DNA of 64,000 bases, taken from the NCBI GenBank assembly GCA_014607495.2, contig CP053152.1:8990001-9054000 (forward strand), written 5' to 3'. The notes under the pieces are model-generated. The model was not told the DNA's origin and did not search any database. It was given only the letters and a program-made list of their open reading frames with translations. Positions 1 through 12,500 of the stretch are shown here, piece by piece; position 1 is the first letter of the stretch, and each line of letters opens with the position of its first letter. A program made the translations under genes and the position numbers. The stretch is from Carposina sasakii (taxonomy: Eukaryota > Arthropoda > Insecta > Lepidoptera > Carposinidae).

Positions 1-354
1 GGATTCTAGTTAAATTTATTTGATATGCGAGTATATGGCGAGGGGTCCTTATTAAAAAAAAACTATTGGAAAACATTGTGATGAGCGACAGCGAGGTTCG
101 CAAGGTTATGGAAATATTTCTTCCAATAGGGAAGCCTGCATTTAACACGTTCATTAAATAACGTATTGGAAGTCCAACCGGCTGTTGGATATACATATTT
201 TGATAACTTTGAATCTCGTAATATTGTTAACTACATTGCTTTAGCTGTCCTATGTCCGGGCGTGGTCATAACCCACTAGACCTGGATCCGCCGTTTCCAA
301 GGGCCTGGCTGATTCCAAAAGCCTTGCCGTTTTCAATAGCCTTGCCGTTTCCAG
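1..354. other. Intron end upstream of first visible Gyc76C exon
   Basis: No coding frame resembling the ANF-receptor N-terminus is visible here. The last 60 bases hold a short duplicated pyrimidine-rich phrase (gccttgccgttt, twice) before the acceptor ccag at 351-354. This is the end of an intron whose start lies outside the window. Confidence 0.6.
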
Positions 355-552
355 GTGAACAATAGCCCGAGCATCCTTCCCGAGGTGGAGTTGCAGTTAG
401 AATGGGGCGACGCGGAGTCGGACACGGTGATCGCCACGCGCCTGCTCACCGACATGAGCTGTAACGGCGTGGTGGCCTTCTTCGGGCCCGAGGGGCATTG
501 CCACACCGAGGCGATTGTGGCGCAGGCGAGGAACCTGCCGATGATTGCTTAT
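355..552 (+). CDS. Gyc76C: Gyc76C exon (first visible), ligand-binding region
   Basis: Acceptor tttccag|gtgaac and donor tat|gtaagt, phase 0 at both ends. Encodes 66 residues of the ANF-receptor fold, including [14 protein letters not shown], the conserved 'GP..C...A' signature of natriuretic-peptide-receptor ectodomains. Confidence 0.85.
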
Positions 553-3500
553 GTAAGTCATGTTTACATCTATGTACTTTGGTTTTGGAGAACTACATAT
601 GGGAGATAAGCGGAGCAGATTTTGATATAGTATATACTACGGATAAAGAGATCCCACGATGGAGTAGGTAGGTACCTTAATTACATTGTTCTCTCAAAAT
701 GGCTGTTTTCTAGAAAATATACAATATGTACCAAATATAAGTTTGCCTTTGTTTATTTTCAGAAATGTTCCGATCATTTTTCAAAACCCTTGTCCAACTT
801 CGCTAGAATGGAGCCACAAGATCAACAGGTAACTATCAAAATGTAGCATACTTAGAAACTTTAATTTGCTAACTAAAATATTATTATAGGCAAGTTCCCT
901 TTAGTACTTTGCCGTGAATCATTCAATTTTACATTTTAGGCCACAAAATCCGTGATTTCGCTCCTCCGCTATTACCGCTGGAACAAATTTTCCATCGTGT
1001 ACGAAGACTCGTGGGTCAACGTGGCTCTGACCCTTGAGAATCACGCGCAGAAGAACAACATGACAGTGAACCATCTGCGGCCGGTCATGGACAGCAATAA
1101 ATGCTGCTCGGAGAAACTGTCGTGCTGCGCGCCCGGCTTCTGGTACCAGTTTATACAGGAGACCAAGAATAGGACGAGAAGTAAGTACCTATGATCACAT
1201 TGATATATTATTATAAGTTACCATAAGTCTGTCTGTCCACAGGAGCGGAGAAACGTACCAATTTAGAAAAATATCGGTTCACCTCCAATCCTGCAATTCC
1301 AATTGGTTAATATTTTTCCGTTTGTCCGCTGTACTGCACTCATCGGAGTATATATATTTAGATTTAGGTCAGGTATATTGGAAACCTAACAGGATGTCTC
1401 GCAAATAGATTTTAGGTATACAGTTGACAAAAAACAGCTCGAGATATTAATCAAGTCAATTTTATTTCAGTCTACGTGTTCCTGGGCACTACAAACGGGC
1501 TCTTCGAGATTATGAACGCCATGGATGCTTTGCAGTTGTTTGTGAAGGGGGAGTACATGGTCATCTATGTAGATATGGCCACTTACACCAAAAAGGACTC
1601 CCTTAAATATCTCATGAGTGAGTATCCATGACCTAATGCTGGTTTTGAAATAAGGAGAACTGACTTAATCAGTTCTCCTAGTTTTTGTTATTATAGGCGT
1701 GACTGTGATTGGACGATACATCGTATAGTGAGTGCTAGTCTGGCTCTCGACTTTCATTATGTTAACGTCTTATACGAGTTATTTACCTAGCCAGTGAATC
1801 TATAGAGGGCTATCGCAAGATTGAGCAATGTATATTTGTATTAACTTCGCTCCGTGCGTGTACCTACTATGGAAAGGGCAATGACCTGATTTAGTGGAAA
1901 CGCAGTGCCAAGCGATTACTAGGTATACTGGCTGTTTTAGTAAGCACGATTTAAGCAGGCAACGCTCATTGAAAGTTACAGGATTATATTATACAGGGTG
2001 TAACAAAAAGGGTATGTTAAGCGAAAAGCTATGTAAATAGCCCACTATAGAGAACCTATCCACAAAATTTGAGATCCGAAATCACATGTTTATTTTTCCC
2101 GATAGTATGGAGAATATTTAAATATCTCAGGAATTTTCATACAATCTTGAAAAATAAAAATGTGATTTCGAGTTTCAAATTTTGGAAATAGGTTCTCTAT
2201 AGTGGGCTATTTATACAGCTTTTCGCTTAACATACCCTTTCTGTTACACCCTGTATAATTCGTAGGCTGATTGCGTAACTTGCAAAGCAGTAGCTCACTC
2301 ACAATTTTCGCTGTTGCATTCAGAAGCAGAGCGATAGTAAAGCAGCCTGCCAGTTTTCTTTGCGATGTTCAATATAAAATTATCTTATCTCCTTTAGATC
2401 CTCCTCCTAATAACAAGTGATTTATCTTCATTTAATCAAGCATAATATTAAACTGTATTCTTCCTACAGAATTAGAGGATATCGGCAACGGGAAGGTGTG
2501 TCCAAACACAGCGGAGTTTCGCAAGCGAGCACAGTCTCTGCTCGTCATAGCTTCCTCAGAGCCGACCGGAGACTACGAGACGTTCACCGCCAAAGTCCGG
2601 GAGTACAACAGCAACGGAAAACCCTTCAAGTTCATCGTACCTCAAATTATCAGGGTGACAAAATTCGAAAAGGTAAGCCCAATGCTGTCAAATATATTTC
2701 TTCGTTTCATTCACATTCATTTGTCTCTACTATGCGTTTATTTTTGCAGGAGGCCCGCAACATAGTGAGTATTTCGCCATTTCATAACATTATTGGCATG
2801 GTTTTAATTTTTCATTTCCCATTATGCTCTGACGATTTCAGTTTTTGCTTTGTTATGTGACAATGCAACTCATCAGAAGGGTAAGCACGAACCTCTCGAT
2901 AGTCCGTAACGCTATCGTCCAATAGATTCATCACAAAGATTTTGCTAGCGAAAAGTTTCGTGCTTACCCCACTGCTTACTCAACGACCTTAATGAGGTCT
3001 TAGTGTATGCATGCGCATAATCTACTAATTGGGACATTGTCGAATTTTAGGAGTTTATTTACCTCAAGAAATTTATAAGTAAATTGGTCACTACCACATT
3101 CAAAATTACCTATTAAAACTTTGCATCACTGGCTCACATTAATGCACTAAATCAGCCTATTTCTTCAAATAAATAATGGACACAGGTTCAATAAGGCTTT
3201 TTTGAGAGAGATTTTAGTTGACGGAGGCCCTTTTGGCGTTATGTTTTGAAATAAACCAACATAACCATGTTGATACCATGTATTGTCTAAAACTAGTTTA
3301 ATAGTAAATAATGCCAATTAACATTTTTGATAAAATGCTTTTTTTTTGTAAACAAAATTTCAATTGACCAGATAACTAATTACTTAACATGGTGTTCAAG
3401 TAAATTAAGACTGTATCCATAATGCAGTGAACATTATCTCCATATATCAATATGAGTTATACAGGTGTAACAGAAGGAGCATGTTAAGCGAAATGCTATA

Positions 3501-6500
3501 AAAAGCCTACATGTGATTTCGAGTATCAAATGGCGAATAAGTTCACTACAGTGGGCTATTTCCATAGCATTTTGATGAATATAGCTATTTTGTTACACCC
3601 CCTATAGATAGTATACTTAGCATTATGCTTCTCGTTGCAGTACGTGACAATCTACGCGGCGTATCTATACGACTCATTAAAGTTGTACACGGAGGCGTTG
3701 GACGCTCTCATCCGTGAGGACGTGTACGGACGTAACCTCACACTCAGCCGGGAACGTCTTCTGGCGGTGGCGACCAACGGTACCAGGATTATCTCCAAAA
3801 TTGCTTCCAAGACTACATATAAAAGTGAGTTGTTGTTGTATAGGCTTCATAGTTTATATGTATAGACATATAAATGTTTTATTTAAATCATCTAGTAAAT
3901 TTAAAGATCTATAGGGACAGACAGACAGCGGAAAGCGACTTTGTTTAATAATATGTTGTGATGATTGGGTTGTCTCAAGGTCCCTCGTATTGCAGGTGTG
4001 TCGGGACTCACAATAGGGCTGGACGAGCGCGGAGACTCTGAGGGAAACTTCTCTGTGCTGGCGTCCAAACCGACCAACTTCAGCGAGAACGGTCGCAACT
4101 GCAACTTCACGCTGATCCCTGTCGGCATCTTCCAGCGGACCACTAGCAAGGAGTATCCGGTTAGTATGATACAGTATTAGGTTAATGAATAAATAAATGA
4201 CTGCGAAATATATATCTTCTTAAGTGGAAACCTACTGTTGCCGATTCAAAACTCAGGTATCCTACTAATATTATAAAAGCGAAAGTTTGTGAGTCTAGTC
4301 TAAGGTCTTGTGTCGTGGGTACTAAGCAACGGTATACATATAATACATAGATAAGTACCTATATAGAAACATATAGGACTCGGAAATAAATATCGATATT
4401 TATCGTATCAATGTTTGCACCTACCGCGATTTGAACCCGCGACCTATGGCGCGGCGGGCAGAGTCACTTACTGCCAACTACACCAATCGCAGCAATCGGC
4501 CGTCTTTGCTTCTTATTAGAAGAACTTTATTTGACCTTAGATCTATGCTGCGCTGGGAGTGAAAAAATAACGTGTAATACTACAGCTGCTTCTCTTCCCG
4601 GGCATACTGTACAATCCAGTAGAGGCACAAGAGGGTCTTGGTGTTATGTAGGCGATTGGTTGACCACCTGTCACTACTAACCGAACTTGTACATCTCAAC
4701 TATACCCTAAAAATTGGTCAGAACCAAAGATTGGCACTATGTGGTTCTATCGGCCCTTGGTGCTCTGCCTACCCCGTAAGGGATAAAGGCGTGATTTATG
4801 TATGATTATACAGGGTGTAACAAAAAGGGTATGTTAAGCAAAAAGCTATGTAAATAGCCCACTGTAGAGAACCTATTCACAAAATTTGAGACCCGAAATC
4901 ATATGTTTATTTTTCCCGATAGTATGGAGAATTTTTAAATATCTCAGGAATTTTCATACAATCTTGAAAAATAAAAATGTGATTTCGAGTCTCAAATTTT
5001 GGAAATAGGTTCTCTATAGTGGGCTATTTATATAGCTTTTCGCTTAACATACCCTTTCTGTTACACCCTGTATATGTAGCGTCAAAACGAACTTTTGCTC
5101 AGCAACGCTATAAACGCATGAAAAATCTGAGATTTGATAATGTGACGATTACGTGAAAAAGTTGTTGCATGACCTACTGCAGACATAGCGTGTTCATTAC
5201 TTCTCCAAATTCTAATATCTCCGATAACTTGCAGGAATACAAACTCAACCCGCGGCTTCCAATCGACTGGCCTGACAGCGTGAAGCCAGAAGACGAGCCA
5301 TCATGCGGATACCTCAACGAAAAGTGTCCCAAAGACGACTCGCAAATAACCTCGCTCGTAGTGGCCGGAACGTTAGCCGTGACGTTGTTCTGTGCGTTAG
5401 TAGTGACTATTAGTATATACAGGAAGTGGAAGATCGAACAGGAGATAGAAGGACTACTGTGGAAAATAGATTCGCAGGAAATTGTGGGCTATTTAGGGAG
5501 CGGTCTAGTTTGGTCGCCTAGTAAGGTAAGTGTAGAACAGAGACCATGTATTTTTTAAATTTAATTTATTGGAAGTAGAATATTTTTTCTGTTCTTAGTA
5601 TTCTTGTACACATAAATTTTTATCATAGACAGTAAGTTGTAAAAGAAATAGTACAAAGGCGAGCTTATCTGTAAAAGAGATTTCTTCCAGCAAATGTTTG
5701 TTTGTAATATTGCAGTCTTAATTCGCGTGTAATTTTGTAATAAAAGCTGAAAATAACAAAACTGTTAAAATCCGTCAATAAAGACAGCAATGAAACAAAT
5801 TAAGTTACTTATAGGATTTTTATCAACAGCAGCAATGTTCTACAGGGTGTAAAAAGGCAATCATGTTTTTTTAATACCTCGTATTATTTGTAAGGTTACG
5901 ATAATTTTCTTCTATGGAACCAACCCTGGGAAACGACAAAAAAAATACTGTCATTTTATTGCAAGCATTGTATTCGTTTGATGCGCAAAGTACAAATGTA
6001 CCTACAAAACTAGCATTATAACATTTTGACATGGTATCTTTGTAAAAAATGTTTGTTAACCGATTTCAGATGGATTTATGTAAAAAAAAAGATTATATTA
6101 ATGTAACTTTGGACCTCAATATCTTGGAAACCCGTGGTTTCCCAGGGGTGCTTCGTGTTATAAAGAATACGAGGTATTAAAAGAACAAAGTTGTCTTTTT
6201 ATACACAGTAAGTATATGATTTTGTTTGTTTTTCAGCTAAGTTTAGCAAGTGGTCTATCGTATGAAAGTAAGTGCTGCACGCAAATATTTACTACAACGG
6301 CGCAGTACCGGGGAAACGTAGTTAGGATAAAGGAGTTGAAATTCAGCAAGAAAAAAGTAAGTTGTTTATAGGATTGACACCTTTATAAATTATTAATTTA
6401 CTACCTTGCTTACTACCTTGCCAAAAATGAAGTTGACAATTTTTTTTCCTTTTAGCAATTTTAATTATTATATGACCTTGAGTAACAAAATTGAATTTGT

Positions 6501-9500
6501 TATTTAATTTTGATGCCCTTTATATAAAACAATTTCTTTGGTGTGGGCTGTGCCCGAGATATAGTGTGTGTGCGCAGGATATTATAATGCACAAGTATGT
6601 GCGTAAACACAGGTGCACTCTCTATTCCGCCACTCTAATAGTCCGATCAGACGAAAGATCTCAGGTCGTCAAATTATTGTAGTCCACTGCTGGACGTAGG
6701 CCTCCCCCAAAGCACGCCACAAGGCTCTATCCTGTTTTTGCCACCCACTAGCAGCCACCCTCTTTAATAAATATAAAACTGAAGTAAATAATATATTTTG
6801 TGAAGGATATAACCCGCGACATAATGAAAGAGATGCGTTTACTGCGCGAGCTACGTCACGACAACCTGAACTCGTTTATCGGTGCTGTAGTGGAGCCGCT
6901 GCGAGTGTTACTGCTGACCGACTACTGTGCTAAGGGCAGTCTGTATGTAAGTAACCTGTCGAAGAAGAAATCCTTCTATTTTGAACCGCTACATCCTTTG
7001 CTAATGATAACCAGATGTATTGTTGAATTTCTCAATGATCTCCGTCCGCGGGGTCTGCAGAATAAACAAAATGTTGTAATTATCCAGGATAAAAATATTT
7101 TTCCTATGTTCTTTCTCAGACTCTACCAAATTTCATTTATATCGGTTCCGTAGTTTTGGCGTGATAGCGAGGTTGACAGACAAAGTTACTTGATTAAAAT
7201 GTTTGTAACGTTTTGTTAAACGCAAGCAGGAAACCAGAGAGAGTTGTTTTTACTCGAGTCTGTTTTAAAACCAAATTCACACGTATTTTATATGGATTAC
7301 TTAATGAAAAATAAATAAACAGCGTTTTACAAAGACGTCAGCGGGCACTTCATTATGATACGATACATTATTAACAAAATAAAAAATAAATAAACAGCAT
7401 TTTAATGGTCAATAAGTCTCGGTGTAAGTCCAAATCGTTCTTAATTGGATACAAACTTGAGATGTCGTGTATTTTTTATTAATATAATGTTTTACCACCC
7501 ACAAATAATGTGATTGTCTCTTTTCAGGATATAATAGAGAATGAGGATATTAAATTGGATAGGATGTTTATATCTTCGTTAGTTCATGATCTCATAAAAG
7601 TAAGTACAATTTAATATATTTAACTTAGGTACATAATAATATGTTTGATGCACAGAAAATTGCCAATTTACAACACAGTCATAAATTTTATTTCAATTTA
7701 TAGTAATATTTTCATGTTTATTTCCAGGGTATGGCATTCATTCATACTTCACCATTAATATTCCACGGAAATCTCAAATCCTCGAATTGTGTTGTTACGT
7801 CAAGGTGGATGCTGCAGGTAAGATATGCTAAAATCTTATTTATTAACTTATTTTCATTACATATTTCCTGAAATTATGTAAGAATAGTTATTATAAAACA
7901 TCTATTGAAATTGAACTAAGGATAAAAGATGGTTTTCTAAACTGCCCTAGTGGTTCTAAATTTCTTTTTACATTTGTAAAGGGTTATACAAGTCGTATCT
8001 TTTTTGCGTTTACAGGTAGCTGACTTTGGTTTGCATGAATTGCGTTATAGCGCTGAAAATGATTTTATTGGGGAGCATCAATATTATAGAGGTAAAAAGT
8101 TCTATAATTCAGTACAAAACTGCAATAGAGTGAGAGAGATAGTCGTTGATTTAGAAAGATGGACAGAGTAATGTAGTATAACAATTTTGTTACGGTTGTC
8201 TTTCGTTTTTGATATATTTTTCGTACATTAATAACCTACGCATACGACGGAATTTTCTCCGCAGGGAAAAAAGTACGCCGAGGATTTACCACGGACCATC
8301 CGCGGACTCAACGCACACGGTATGCGATCATTTCGTAGAAGAGAATAACTAGAGGAATAGAGATCCAACTCGGTTATTTTCTGTCACCCCACTTACGTTA
8401 TTTGAAGCTCCATCCCTTTCCTGGGTTCCGAAACTTTGATATTATTAATATAATATTATATCTTATATTATAGAAAATAAATACATATCTACACATTAGC
8501 TGTATGTACTTAATGAATGCGATGAGATAAATAAAAATTCAAAACAACTCAGAAATGTTCATAAAAACAAACATGTGATTTCGATTCTCGAAATAGGTTC
8601 TCTAAAGAGGGCTAATTTACATAGCTTTTCACTAAACATACCCTTCCTGTTACACCCTGTGTAGGTACCTACGTACCTAAATATCAAAGTTTCGGAACCC
8701 AGAATAGAGATGGTCCTTCAAACGACGTAAGTGAGGTGTCACAAAATGAACGATTTTGCTCCCTTTTTTCGAGGACTCCCGCGTACTTTTGTCCGCTCTG
8801 CTCCCTGCATGTCCGCGGTTATTCGACAGATTTAAATACGTGGTACTTTAATCCGTCGTTTGCGTTGCTCGATACGTTCTATTTTATTGGCGGAGCGTGT
8901 TTTTTTCTCCCCGCGGAGAAAAGTATGTCGTCTGCGTAGGCTATATGTAATGTAAATTTTTTAAATTTATGTTCTGTTTTATTGTCCATTAAGGCTTATT
9001 ATGGAAATCACCCGAATTATTGCGGTATTTGGACGACCCCAACGTGGCGGGATCTCAGAAGGGAGATGTGTACGCGTTTGGTATCATTCTGTACGAGCTC
9101 ATCGGACGACGGGGACCCTTCGGCTTTACTGCATTAGAACCTAAAGGTAAGCACTCAAATAAGATTAAAGTTATACAAAAACACGTTTTTTAAAGTGTTG
9201 AGTAGCCATCATCGCCTACTCGCGGCGACTCGTGTTACCCGCTATATAGGTAGTGTAGTTTAACACATCCACCGCCCCTGACTGTGTAGTTACATTTCCT
9301 GGGGTTTTTAGAGGTGCCACCGACGTTGATTTGCGCTTCTGCACTTGAAGTTAAATATCGGCATGCAAAGAAAATGCAGCAGCGAACGTGTTATGCTCTA
9401 GGGTTCACTCAAAATTCACTGTTAACACCCGATATAACGACAAGCGTGTCAGTACATATTAAACACATACATTTTATATAGTCTATGACATATTGTATTA

Positions 9501-12500
9501 GTAACACCCCATGTGACCCCACGCGCAATGTATTTTCGACGTGTTATCGCATCGGGTGTTAACACTATGTCTTGACCCTTCAGGTTAACACTTTCGCTGC
9601 TGCATTTTCTTAGCATCCCATTATCAGTTTAACACCTAGGACAGAAGTGCAAATAAGTCGGTGGCTCTTCTAGAAAATACAGGAAACGCAAATACGTTGT
9701 GGGCAGCATTGAATGTGTTAAACTGCACTACTTATAGCGTTTGTGCGTTTAAGCTCATACGAATGAGGTATTTTCTGACAACTATTAAAAGTAAAAAAAA
9801 TTTTCCAATCACATGGATAGATGGCGTAAGCGAATCTCCATCCCGAAATCCTGTTTTGTCATTGGTCACGTACAGGGGTAGGTGAAGGGGGGAGGAGCTA
9901 GGTAGGAGATTCTCTCAAGCCATCTTTTTTGAAGAGTTATTTTAACTTGTCAGAAAATCCCTCATTAATAGAATAAATATGTTTCTCTCACAGACATAGT
10001 AGACCGTGTGAAGAGGCCCAAACCGGACGGCGAGGAAGTATTCCGTCCCGACCTGTCGCAGCTCGGCAGCGGCACGGAGGACTACATCCAGGCCGTCATG
10101 CGCGACTGCTGGGCAGAGGACCCGGCCATCAGGCCCGACTTCCCGACCATACGGAGCCGGCTTAAGAAGATGAAGGGCAAGTGAGTATACACCACTGTTG
10201 GAATATACGAATAAAGAAAAACACATTTCACAACACAATGAGTCCCACAGTAAGCCCCCTAAGGTCTTGTGTCGTGGGTACTAAGCAACGGTATATAAAT
10301 ACATAGATAAGTATAGAAAGAAACATTCATGACTCGGAAACAAACATCGATATTCATCATATCAATGTTTGCACCTACCGGGATTCGAACCCAGGTCCTA
10401 TGGCGCCGCAGGCAGGGCGACTACCAACTACACCAATCGGCCGTCATGAGCAAATGTACTGTTAAATAACTAGGAATTATATAAGTACCAGTTTTTGTTG
10501 CATCTAAATCTAGCAGAACATTTAAAGTTATGATCGATTTAAGTGATGATATTCTTCATTATATTGGTTTTAAATTCGAACAATCACACGATACGGTGTT
10601 TCTATACTATTACTATACTTATAGGAATATTTTCCGGTTAATGATTAGGTTATATTTGTGTGTGGATATTTTTTATAAATTATTTTTAGTATTTACCCAT
10701 TGTATCTGTTATTACCACAAAACAGCAGATTTCTTTTCTAGTATCTATAACTATTGTTTATTTTCCTTAGATCAAGAAACATAATGGACCAAATGATGGA
10801 CATGATGGAGAAGTACGCGAATAATTTAGAAGAACTAGTCAATGAGAGAACGAGGCTGCTTATAGAGGAGAAACAAAAAACCGAAGATTTATTGCATAGA
10901 ATGTTACCAAAGTAAGTATTTATTTGCGACTTGTTCGTCTAAAAGGCGTCATGTACGACATGGATACATTTTATTTATGAATATGGAATTGGTAAGGTCA
11001 TGCCCACAGCATCAAGTTCCATTCCTACCCCTTGTGTTAAAGGTCCCGCTTTACTAATTGTGTGCATCAAATACGAAACTGTGTACCCTATGTTATCTTG
11101 GATTATTCCAAGCTATTTCAACATCTATGTGGAAATATTTTTCGTGAAAGTTTTATTAATATTTGTTCACTTGTTGCTTCTATTAATATCTGTTATTGTT
11201 ACTAATATTATGTAAAAATGAACTGGGTATATTATGGAATATGGACGCAAATACAACAAGATTGTTGGCAAATCGCGACAGTGTGCGCACTGCTTTACAT
11301 TTTGTCCCTAGTCAGACGGTAACTATGCATTTTTTATTTAATATCCTTGTGAATATGAAATTTGTTTTCCCCTTTTATAGAATGACTTCTTTTTCCCCTT
11401 TTTATTAATTTACTTTTTTACTTTGTTGACGTTTTAAAAACATTAACTGTTGTATTGCTTTCAATGGTAAGGAATCTCAAATCGTAACAAAATTTCAAAC
11501 AAATTATACTGGTTTAGTGTATTTATTTATCGCTATTACTTTTATACCATGGACTTGATGTAAAACAGTGGTGCATGCTAGAAAGAGTTTCAAAAAGTAA
11601 CAAAAGAGAAAAGCGACTAAAATGTATTCACTTTGTTGTACTTGTGTTCTTTTACAGATGTGGAGGTTGAATCGATTATAGAAATGTCGTGAAAATATAT
11701 TGAGGTAAATTAACTCCCTACTGGTGATTGTAGTATTTGGTTTGAGGTACACTGTAGGTGCCGGACACACTCTTTGAGTTTATAGCTTAGTATTGACGAC
11801 TTGTAATATAACACTCACATCTATACCTAATCCTCAATAAGCGACATGCATTGTAATTTCAAAAAAAGTTATCAGTAAACTGGGCCTCCTAGCATCCTGC
11901 TTGGTCGATTGAAATCTTAAAAGCACGTTATTCAACATGTCTCACTGTACAGTAATACTGTAGCACATTAGAACCCATCAAAATTATTTTGTGACCCAAA
12001 AGCTTGCGTCGGCATTCAAGTGAGTCGCAACTTTATTTTGGCGGATTATAATTTGGGTGTTCTTTTACAAAATGTAGTTAATCCTGCTCCTTATTAACCG
12101 AGTTTGAGTAGTTCTAGTAGCGCTTGCTTTGGTTTTTTCTGGTGAACAGTAGTCTATTGAAACTAGGTGATGGTATTTATCAGCTTGTAACCGAATATTG
12201 CCATTAGAATTTTGGCATGCTCTTCAATAAAACTTGCAGATTGTCGACTAATGTGGTGTAAAAAGGTAGGATGATAGGATCTTATTTCCTAGTTTAATGA
12301 ATATTTAATATGTACTTTTATTAACAGGTTTTCTACTTCGACCTAGTGTTTATATCGATTGCTGATTTTTACTTATCTTTATTATTTCTAAACGTATGTG
12401 AGTTAAACCACTCACAGGCTATCTGTTGCTTGTCCACCAACAGAGCTTGACAACCGGCATGATAAATTGAATCTTGATTGAATAGATTTTCACACAATAT

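Noticed and set aside
7728..7817. Active kinase in the receptor cyclases
   Set aside because: The catalytic Asp of HRDLK is replaced (HGNLK in Gyc76C, HGALR in Gyc32E). This is the usual regulatory pseudokinase.
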